From: Balamuthia mandrillaris
Taxonomy: Eukaryota; Discosea; Longamoebia; Balamuthiidae
Reading direction: 5' to 3'
Length of the DNA: 64,000 nt
NCBI GenBank assembly: GCA_031835245.1
Contig: JAVKOQ010000100.1
Location: forward strand, 62,001 to 126,000
Positions within the stretch are counted from its first letter, which is position 1. Every line of letters begins with the position of its first letter. Made by a program: the position numbers and the translations under genes. This document shows positions 55,823 through 64,000 of the stretch, piece by piece. Under the pieces are notes generated by a model that did no database searches, was not told the origin of the DNA, and saw nothing but the letters and a program-made list of their open reading frames with translations.

Positions 55823-57349
55823 TTAACGTAAATGAGAATGCTGCCGATAACAGGAAAGAGTACAAAAGCGTCGCTCCGCCACAACATGTTTTGTTGCCAA
55901 AGGTACGTTGTGGTAAAGAACAAGCACTCTCTCCTCTCCAAAGAAAGGTTGTTTGCAGTAGAAGCATGTTCGTTTGTTGGATGATATCATCTCCTCTAGT
56001 TCTATCGGAAGAACTTCTCTTCTTTCCTCTTCTTCCTCCTTCTCCTCCTCTTCTAGTTCTTCGTCTTCTTGTTCTTCTTCTTCTTGTTGTTCTTCTTCTT
56101 CTTCTTCGTCTTCTTTTTTTGAAGTTGCTGATTGTTTTGCACTTGCTCGTTGACGAGAGACGCAAGTTAGACATAAGTCCAACAATGAAGTCATGAAAAA
56201 GTGAGCAGAACGAACTTGAGGAGAAGATGATGACGACGAAGCAGACGAAGGAGCAAGTCTAAAAAAAGAAGATGGTGGGGAAGTAGTTGCTGAAGCAGAA
56301 GGAGAAGGAGAAGGAGGTGGAGCCCAAGGATTGCCCTCAAGGTCGAGATAGCAAGAAGTGCTCGCAAGCAATTCAACGAGACTATATGGTAATGCTTGGA
56401 GCTGGTTGTTGGCGAGCCATAAGGCCTTTAGCTCTTCCATTTGGGGACCCAGCTCTGGTGGCAAACGAGAAATACTGTTATTTGCGTTGTTAATTTATTT
56501 TAACGACGAGAATCCAGAAAAAAAAAACTACAAGAAAGAACGAAAACAAACGGACGAAAGCAACACACAACAAAGTGAAGAAACAGAGACGACGCAGGAG
56601 AAATAATAAGAGAATGTACATTCTCAAAAAAAAAACAAACAAAACAACACACAACACGGAACAAAACAAACGAAAACCAAGTGATAAGAACGAAACAACG
56701 AAGAAACCAAATAAAAAAGAAAAAGAAAGAGAAAAGAAAACCTGTTGTTGGCCAAGGACAAACGAACGAGGCTGGTCAAGCGGCCGAGTTCCTTGGGCAC
56801 CTCCGTCAACATATTATCGTTGAGCTTCAACCTCTTCAAGGCGCTCAGCTGCCCGATTTCTGGCGGTACTTCCCTCAACCTATTATCATCCACGTAAAGG
56901 AGCTCCAAATTAGGTAAGTATCCGACCTGAGGGGGCAAATGATCTAATCTGTTCTTAGATAAGATCAGATTCCGAAGTGACGTCAGCCGAGAGAGCGAAG
57001 AAGGCAGCGAGCGGATGAGGTTCTGGCGAAGGTAGAGGTTTTGGAGGTTGGGCAGCGAGAAGAGCTCGTCGGGGAGCTGGGAGAGGCGGTTGGAGTGCAG
57101 GTGGAGGTGAAGCAGGTTGGAGAGGCGGCCGATCTCCGGCGGCAGCGCGCTCAGCTGTGTGCTGATGATGTACAGATATTGGAGGGAGGTGAGGCGGCCG
57201 AGCTTCGGCGAGACGGAGGTCAAGCGAGAGAAGACGGAGAGGTCCAGCCCGATTTCCTTTTGGTCGAGGACGCGGTCCATGAGCGCTTCCTCTGCCTCCC
57301 ATTCTCGTTGCTCTCCAGCGCCCCCGCCTGCTTCCTTCTCTTCCTGCAT
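55823..57349 (-). CDS. Leucine-rich-repeat protein with C-terminal Cys motif
   Basis: Exons 56742-57349 and 55823-56474 encode 419 residues. Ten or so 23-residue repeats of the plant/Ras-suppressor type (for example LPPEIGRLSNLLHLHLHSNR; VPPEIGQLSALKRLKLNDN) fill residues 35-240. Then come a Pro/Ser-rich stretch, an acidic Glu run, and a C-terminal cluster CFYCKQPF...FCTLSCYRQH that could bind zinc. Such proteins usually act as scaffolds in signalling. The ATG at 57349 is used because upstream in-frame codons lack ATG. The intron sits within a repeat and preserves phase. TGTCGACA lies 31 bp upstream. Confidence 0.82.
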
Positions 57350-57379
57350 CCTCACGTCGTCCTTGTTTGTTTTTTATTC

Positions 57380-57403
57380 TGTCGACAGATTTTCACGTCG
57401 ACA
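57380..57403 (-). promoter_or_regulatory. TGTCGACA site upstream of the LRR gene
   Basis: Perfect TGTCGACA at 57380-57387 and a one-base variant CGTCGACA at 57396-57403, 31-54 bp upstream of the ATG. Confidence 0.5.
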
Positions 57404-57670
57404 TGATAGCAGATTCTCTTTCATTTTTCCATCGTTTCTCGTTTTCCTTTATACATCCTAGCAAAGAAGGTTCTCTCTCTTTCTTCCGTCCTTTCCTCGA
57501 TCTCCTTTTGTTTCTTGCTTTGTACTTTCTATTTTCTTTGCTCGTCGCTTTCTTTCTTTCACGTCCTTTTCTTGCTTTTTCTTTAGGCAGGAGCGTCAAT
57601 CTTCTCGTGTTTGTTTTACTGTACACGTCCGCCTTCGGCCTCTCCAACCTTTGTTTTCGGTTCTTGTGTG

Positions 57671-57892
57671 TCAAAGGTCATCCAGCAACAGCGTTACTAC
57701 CAAATCTACGTCCTGGTTCCGTGGTTAAACAAACACGAAACACGAAACAAGAAAAGCAAAACGGTTACAAGCGGAAGGAAGCATAAGCGTGAGAAGAAAA
57801 AGAGAAGCCACTTACGCCATGGTGAGCAGCAAGCAACTCTTTAATCCGGTTGACATTTGCTTGTGGCAATATCGCTTGGACTTGCTGCACTC

Positions 57893-57950
<58 letters not shown>

Positions 57951-58682
57951 TTCATCTTCATCATCTTTGTCTACTGCTTTCTCCTCTCTCGTTCTTCTGT
58001 TTACCACCTTAATGCTTGCTTCTGTTTCTTGTTTGGTGTTCGTTGTTGTGGAGACAAGGAGATAGTCGATGGAGCGCTCGAGGTCGCCAGAGCATTGCAT
58101 GACCACCGTCAACAGCTCGGAGAGAGCGAGGGAAGGGAAGAGAGGTTGCAGCTGCAAAATGGTGGCTTCGTGCTTCCGGTATTCCTTTTGGCGGTCCACA
58201 ACGACAGAAGCTTTGTTGTTGGATGGGTTTGTTGTCGTGGAGAGCATGGTGGAGAAAGCAGAAGCAGCGGAAGGATCAAACGGTTCGCCACAGGAGATAA
58301 AGAGAATGTCGTCGTGAAGCACTTCTATTTTATGGAGAACGAGAGAAGTTGAGAAGAAGAAGAAGAAGAAGCAGAAGAAGAAAAAGGAGAAAAAGATGAA
58401 TAAGATGGAGAACGAGGGCAAGCACAGCGTCCAACCTTCAGTGCACTCCACTTCACCGCCTTGCATCGTGAAAGCATATTTCGGCTCTTCGGTCAGCTGG
58501 AGCTGCCTACCAGCCTCCTTCAAAAACGCCCCAAAGTCCACCAGCAGCGCCACGCGAGCGGACGCCACGAACGCGGCGTTGCCCCCTTTTTCCTCCTTCC
58601 TGTTCGCAAACACCCTCACCCACACCTCTTCCCCCATTGCCTCTTCTGCGTCGAAATCTTGTTCTGGTTTGCTTTGATTCAT
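57671..58682 (-). CDS. CUE-domain protein with N-terminal ubiquitin-fold-like region
   Basis: Exons 58436-58682, 57816-58324 and 57671-57712 encode 265 residues. The first 105 residues resemble the KHA/doublecortin-type beta-grasp (VWVRVFANRK, then EVLHDDILFISCGEPFD). A CUE domain follows (LQLQPLFPSLALSELLTVVM, GDLERSIDYLLV). After an aspartate run comes a second CUE (VQAILPQANVNRIKELLAAH) whose last helix, VDLVVTLLLDDL, is supplied by the 42-nt final exon. CUE domains bind monoubiquitin, for example in ER-associated degradation and endocytosis. The final exon is supported by both phase and fit to the CUE pattern. The aspartate run is an ATC/GAT microsatellite at 57897-57951 and may vary in length. 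Confidence 0.75.
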
Positions 58683-58721
58683 GACGACATGAAATCTTTC
58701 ACTCTAGTAACCGTGACGACA
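58682..58721. promoter_or_regulatory. Two TGACGACA sites in a divergent promoter
   Basis: TGACGACA at 58682-58689, abutting the minus-strand ATG (reads TGTCGTC then ATG), and at 58714-58721. The plus-strand ATG is at 58890. Confidence 0.55.
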
Positions 58722-58889
58722 CGGATGTTTAAACATCGCGACGACGCGATAGTGGTGATGTCACACACTGTCGCCAAAAATGTAAATGAATGTCCGCGAA
58801 AAACAAAGAAAGGAAATTCCACGTCATCGAATGACGTGGCAAATTCACCCAAAAAAAAAAAAGAAAAATGAAAAAGAAACAGAAAAAAA

Positions 58890-59348
58890 ATGTATCGACA
58901 GAGACGAGGAGGACGGTCCTCCTCCGAGATGGGCCTTTTTCTGCTGCTCATGCAGGTGGCACGCATCGGCGTGGACAACATACCGCCTTGCACCCTCTTC
59001 TTTGCCGCCGCCAACGTCTTTGTTCACTACTTTGTCCACCAGGTCTCCTTGGGGGAGGTCTGCATCGGCTCTGCCGCCGTGTGGGCAGAGGGCCTCTTTG
59101 GGGCCGGCAGCGCGTGGCAGCGGCTTTGGTTGGCCTCGTTCTTTCACGTGGATGACATGCACCTCTACTACAACATGAGCTCCTTCCTGTGGAAAGGCGT
59201 GTTGTTGGAGCCTCTCTTTGGCACTCCTGTAGCGTACCCACTCCCTCCTTTTTCTTGTCGTTTCTTTCTTTCTTTCTTGCCGTTTCTTTCTTTCTTGTCG
59301 TTTCTTTCTTGTCGTTTCTTGTCGTTTCTTTCTTTCTTTCTTGTCGTT

Positions 59349-59428
<80 letters not shown>

Positions 59429-60351
59429 TCACTCTTTCTCTACTCGTTCTTTACTCACTTTAAAAAACACGAAACAGCACTTTGCCATGATGATAGTGTT
59501 GTTTGTTATAATATCCAACGTGATGATGGTGGGAGGGAGCTTTCTGCTCATGGAGTTCTTTGGCATTGCCGGGCCATTTTATTCGTGTGCGGTGGGCTTC
59601 TCTGCTGTGCTGTTCGCTTTGAAAGTGGTCGCCACCTATCATTCGCCATCCCCTACTTCTACGTATGTTTTTTGTTGCATTGTTATTTGTATGCTCGTTC
59701 TTTGCTCTCCTATTCTCTCTTTCTCTCTCTTTCTCTCTCTCTCTTTCTCTCTCTTGCTCTCTCTCACGCAATAACACCAATAACAATAATAGTGTAATGT
59801 TTCTTCCATTCACGGTACCGACAAGATGGTTGGCATGGGTTGAGCTTCTGCTCATCCAAATATTAGTACCGAATGCTTCTTTCTTCGGTCACCTGTGCGG
59901 CATTCTCACTGGTCTCTTATGTACGTGTAGTTTTCTCCTTCTCGTTCCGTTTCTCTTATAACCAAAAAAAAAAATGAACATTTAAATGAACCAACCCCAA
60001 AAAAAATGATAATAATGATAATAGACGTAAGTGGAGCATTACAGCCAGTTTTTGCTGTACTTTCCTTGTTGACATCAGCAGTTACTTTCGAGAATACCAA
60101 TTATCCTCGAACCACCATTCGTGATGGCGGTAGGTTCTGCTTTCCCTCGTTTCTTCTCACTTATATGTATTAGTTAACAACGCGGTATCTATTTGCTGTC
60201 AAAGTTATATACAGAGATAGAACACATGGGGCAACCAACCGAGGGGAGTACTACTACCACCACGACAACACGCATCATTAGCTCTTCCTTCACTGCTTCT
60301 CTCCTCTCTGCTCTCCTCTCCTCTTCTCCTCTCCTCTCTTCTCTTGCTTGA
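58890..60351 (+). CDS. RHBDD1/RHBDL4-type rhomboid protease
   Basis: Exons 58890-59228, 59478-59662, 59793-59920, 60025-60129 and 60215-60351 close in frame as 297 residues. Matches to animal RHBDD1 are strong: WQRLWLASFFHVDDMHLYYN, SSFLWKGVLLE, the catalytic-serine segment SCAVGFSAVLFALKVV, FTVPTRWLAWVELLLI, and the catalytic-histidine segment FFGHLCGILTGLL. The Ser-His dyad is intact. This family cleaves membrane proteins in the ER, often after ubiquitin tagging, and helps ER-associated degradation. The C-terminal two exons after GLL are less certain and end in a Ser/Leu-rich tail. Intron 1 is a TTTC repeat with inverted AAACGACAAG satellite units. It shares its promoter with the CUE gene. 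Confidence 0.85.
59257..59445 (+). repeat. TTTC repeat with inverted AAACGACAAGAAAG units
   Basis: Five copies of CTTGTCGTTTC then about 20 TTTC units in rhomboid intron 1. It is the reverse complement of the FANCL intron satellite. Confidence 0.9.
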
Positions 60352-60754
60352 GGGGCAACCATGTAAATTACTGATCTCCTTTCCGATCAAAATGAATTCA
60401 AAAAATGAACCCGATTGGTATTTAAATTCCCCGAATGACGTCACCCCACCCCCTTTTAGTGAAACAAGAGATTCTCAACCTTTTCTCCTCTCTTCTTCTC
60501 TTTTTCCTCTCTTTTCGTTTCTTCTCTCTGCTGCTCTCTCTCTCTCTGTTCCTCTCTCACAAAATCGATTTTAAAAATTGAATATATAATCTGTGGAGTT
60601 GATTTTTTTGATTTGTTGTTGGTGGAACTGTATCCCCCACCATTCAAGCGTGTGTTCAGTGATTTGTGGTTTAGCTGAAACTGAAAAAAAAAAACAATCC
60701 AGTCTCCATTCTCTCATAATTATAATTTATTTATTTTTTTGTATTTTTTTTTCG
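60352..60754. other. Promoter region with a CRE-like palindrome
   Basis: TGACGTCA at 60436-60443 is a canonical CRE-type palindrome. CT-rich runs at 60480-60560. No gene seen. Confidence 0.45.
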
Positions 60755-63700
60755 ATGCTCACAACGAGTAGCAGTGAAAGAAACCAACCACAACAGCCAC
60801 GCCTCTATTCGACTGTCGTTCCCTCCAGCTCTCCACCCTCGTCCTCCTCCTCCCCTTCTTCCTCCCCCTTCGTCTCTCTCGGTAGTCCCACCACCACTAC
60901 CCTCACCAACGACGACGACGACGACGACTGCTACGACCGCTACGACCACGACCCTTATGCAGCTGTGGATTGCCTCTGTGTCCAACAATTATTGCTCTCT
61001 TCCTCCCCGCGAACTTTTATTGCACCATCCTCAACAAAGAGAGAGCCGTCAGCAGCTCCAGCTTCAGCCTCTTCCCCTTTCTCTTCCACTCCGGCAGCTT
61101 CAGCGGACCAAATGCTTCAAACAACAAAAAAAGAAGACGAGAAAACGAAAGAAGAAGAAGGAGGAAGAAGAACAACAAATCCCATCCGTCTCCCCTTCTC
61201 CTCCGCTTCTTCCTCCTTATCGTCCTCGTCTTCTTCACCCTTTGCAAGTTTTCTAGACGGGACAAGAGGGGTTGACTTTGAGGCTCTCGCGTTCAGCGAC
61301 GAGGAGAAGAAGAAGAAGAAGCAAGAGAACGAGAACGAGAACGAGAAAGAGAAAGAGGGAGTGACGTTGTTACAAGAAGCAGAAGTAGAAGCGGCCGAAG
61401 CAGGAACCAGTTTTAGCGATTGGGAAGGCATACCTCATCTCCATCATCAGCAAGACAACCAACAAGAAGAAGAAACGTTTTTTGGCGTTTCACCGGAACG
61501 CACGTTTGCTTCTTCTCTTTCGATGTTACATTCTTCCTCGTCTTTTCTCCCTTCCGTTTCCGCTTCCTCTTCTTCTTCTTCTTCTTCTTTTGCTTTTGCA
61601 CGACAAACAATAGAAGAAGCAAAGGCGGACGAAGAAGAAGAAGACGAAGAGAAAGGAGGTCTTATCGACATGTCCGCTTCTCCTCTGTATTATTATGACT
61701 TCCAGCCGCATGAAGAACTCTTTTCATCGCTCTTCTTCAACGAGGCTGACGACGAGGAAAGCGAACGAAGAAGAAACGAAGAGGAGCCGCTGTCAACAAC
61801 GTTTACTCCTTCCTCTGCGTTACAACTGATAGACGATTTGTTGTTATCGGACTCTTCTTCCTCTCTACTTTCTTCAACTTCGTTAGCTGCTTCCATCGAC
61901 AATAGCAGCATCAACAACATTCTCGACTCATTTCTTGTTGAGCATCAACATCAACTCACTTCTTCAACTTCCTCGCTTTCTTCTCTTTCTGCTCCGTTGT
62001 TTCAGTCTTCTTCTTTTCCATATCCTTCTTCGGAAACGACGAGACTGAGCACAAGAATGTATGAATTGTTGTGCCGACTTCACGAACTGGGACAAGTCTC
62101 TCCTCAAGTGTTGCTCTATCTTGCGCAAATTGCACAACCGTCTTTGCTCTTCTCTCGTCTTCTTTCTTCTCCGTCTTCTTCAACAACAAATACAAACGCA
62201 AACAGTAACATTGACGTCGTTTCGGCTTTAGGTTCGATGTTTGAAATCCTTCTTCCTTTTCTTCAAGACCTAAAAGACTTTCAACAACAACGAAGGCGAA
62301 CGATAGAAATAGAAGAGAAAGAAGAAAACGTTGAAGAAGCGTTTGAGGCGTTATTGAAGAGATTTTACGATGAAATCGTTTTAATCGAAGAACAACAAGA
62401 AGGAGACCAAGAACGTAGAAAAGCCGATGTGGAAGCAGCATTAACAGAACTGTTTCTTATCGGAAGAAAGACACGTTCCACTTTCTTTTGTTTGGAAGAA
62501 GCGGAAGGAGAAGAGAAGAACGAGCCGGAAAGGAGAAAGAGAGCAGGAATGGCGTTCGTTTTGATGTTGGGACTTTGGGACGTGACTTTGGTGTTGAATC
62601 GCGTTTCTGCTTTACAAGTTTTGCATCTGACGAACGACTCTTTGCCGTACAACGATCATAACGGTGCCAGCACAAGCGTCGCTAAACAGTTTGGATTCAT
62701 GGTTGAGCTACAACAAGTTCTTCAGAGTTGGTCTTCTATTCAGGTATTTATTTTCTTTTCTCTGCTTTATTCTCTCCTTTTTTTTTGAAAATTGTCTTTA
62801 ACTTTTATTGTTTCTGTTGTTCATTCTTTTCTGTCGAAAAGGTGGAAGATTACTTTCGTATGATAGCAAGCACACCATTGCCGTTTCAAAAACAACAACT
62901 AGCACACACGGAACCGCATCTCTCCTTTCTGCTGCTAAACTACATTTTAGAGCTTCTGAAGATGCCGTTGGAAGAGCTGCTTTCCTTTCATCATTGGTTC
63001 ACTTATCTCTCTCGTCGCCATCTTCGTTTCTTGGTTCAACTGCTACACATTGATACTATCACTTTGCTCAACGTACGAAGAAGAGTTGTGACAGCCACTT
63101 CTTCAAACTCTCGTTCTCTTTCTTCGTCTTCATCAACAATACCAAATAATTTCAGACCTGCTTCTTCTTCTTCTTCTTCTTCTTCTTCTTTGACTTCTTC
63201 TGTTCTCTTTTCTCCAGCTGTATCAACGAGAAGAAAAAGACCGGCTGAAGCACAACTTGGTCGAGAAGAACGATTCTCACTTTCGCTGTTATCTCATTCA
63301 TCTTCTTCATCCTCTTCTACTACTTTATCGTCTGCTCCTTCATCCTCATCCTCGTCTTCATCACAACGCCCAACTCTTTCACTCTTTGGACTTCAACAGC
63401 AAATACCGTTATCTGCTTCGACGATGTCGTTGGTTCCACCTTCTTCGTCTGCTTCGCCTCTTCCTTCTTTACCCTCTTCTTTATCATCTTCTTTCAATAT
63501 GGAGCAATTATCATCAACGACAAATGATGATACGAGTCAACCGTTGGACCGAATTTGGGAACATTTTGCACAAGATCTTCCCCCTTCGTTGCTGCCTTTC
63601 TTTTCTTCTCCCTCTACTTCTTCCCCGCCGCGTTCTTCTTCTGCATCATCTTCTCTAACAACATCGACAGAAACAGCACCAACGCTTTTATCAACGGAAC

Positions 63701-63943
63701 CTTCGTCATCGGTGTTCCCTTCTCTCTCGCGTGCTTCTCTCTTCCAACAACAGCAACAACAAGCTCAACAATCACCAACTCTCTTATTTCAACGACCGCA
63801 ACAACTTCAAATAGAACAACACCAACCACAAAAAGACGCAGAAGACAGACAACGATTGACGGTCAAAACCGAACAGATGATATCTCCCGTTCGTGCAGCT
63901 AGCTCTTCTATTGCTCGTCCTGTTCCGTCTACTCTCAGGTTGC

Positions 63944-63988
<45 letters not shown>

Positions 63989-64000
63989 ATTTTATTTCTT
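60755..64000 (+). CDS. Large Ser-rich low-complexity protein (runs off right edge)
   Basis: Exon 60755-62743 (663 residues) joins exon 62842-63938; the next intron begins with a CT microsatellite at the window edge. At least 1028 residues are visible. Most is Ser, Glu, Gln and Asp runs. Two helical, conserved-looking stretches stand out: MYELLCRLHELGQVSPQVLL and, across the intron, QLAHTEPHLSFLLLNYILEL with MPLEELLSFHHWFTYLSRR. These could be a regulatory or adaptor domain but I do not recognise them. A KRRK-type basic patch (TRRKRPAEA) could be a nuclear signal. The ATG at 60755 is the first in frame after a long T-rich leader. Function unknown. Confidence 0.65.

Overview
The window looks like nuclear DNA of a gene-dense, intron-rich protist. 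My best guess is an amoebozoan close to the Acanthamoeba/Balamuthia type, inferred from the gene mix (tyrosine-kinase-like kinases, F-box/ankyrin, Rab, FYVE, CUE and Sec14 proteins), short GT-AG introns and mid-range GC; nothing seen fixes the species. Most introns are 45-350 bp and packed with pyrimidine microsatellites on the coding strand. Genes alternate in strand, with convergent 3' ends 30-150 bp apart and short shared promoters.

Layout. 0-20 kb: a secreted protein cut by the left edge; a 21-exon gene joining a Sec14/CRAL-TRIO domain, two kinase domains and a SAM domain; two tandem glycosyltransferase-like genes sharing a nearly identical 280-bp tract; a secreted FG-GAP/VCBS beta-propeller gene; and VPS53 of the GARP tethering complex. 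20-31.4 kb: a transposon-rich island with a broken Ty3/Gypsy fossil, a MULE-type transposase gene with a SWIM zinc finger, a tRNA-Glu, a 33-bp RNA-type hairpin, and a piggyBac-like DNA transposon with 67-bp terminal inverted repeats. 31.5-47 kb: lumazine synthase, a small protein with a mitochondrial-type N terminus, a PARP6/8-type ADP-ribosyltransferase with a UBA domain, a methyltransferase, an inverted second copy of the FG-GAP gene, OST48 (oligosaccharyltransferase) and FANCL (Fanconi E3 ligase). 47-64 kb: an ankyrin-Rab-FYVE fusion, an F-box/ankyrin gene, a protein with two lamin-tail domains, an (alpha/alpha)-barrel-like protein, a leucine-rich-repeat protein, a CUE-domain protein, an RHBDD1-type rhomboid protease, and a large Ser-rich protein cut by the right edge.

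The genes do not form one pathway. Recurring themes are membrane traffic (VPS53, Rab-FYVE, Sec14), ER quality control and glycosylation (OST48, rhomboid, CUE, glycosyltransferases), ubiquitin (FANCL, F-box, UBA, CUE) and signalling. Exon models were built by hand from splice sites and reading phase. For most genes the coding length closes exactly in frame, which supports the models, but none is confirmed by RNA.

The strongest candidates for something undescribed are: a short motif (TGTCGACA or TGACGACA) found just upstream of many start codons; the Sec14-kinase-SAM-kinase and ankyrin-Rab-FYVE fusions; a 14-nt microexon coding the zinc-binding core of the FYVE domain; a piggyBac-type transposase in an element with an 8-bp rather than TTAA target duplication; and a dispersed AAACGACAAGAAAG satellite.
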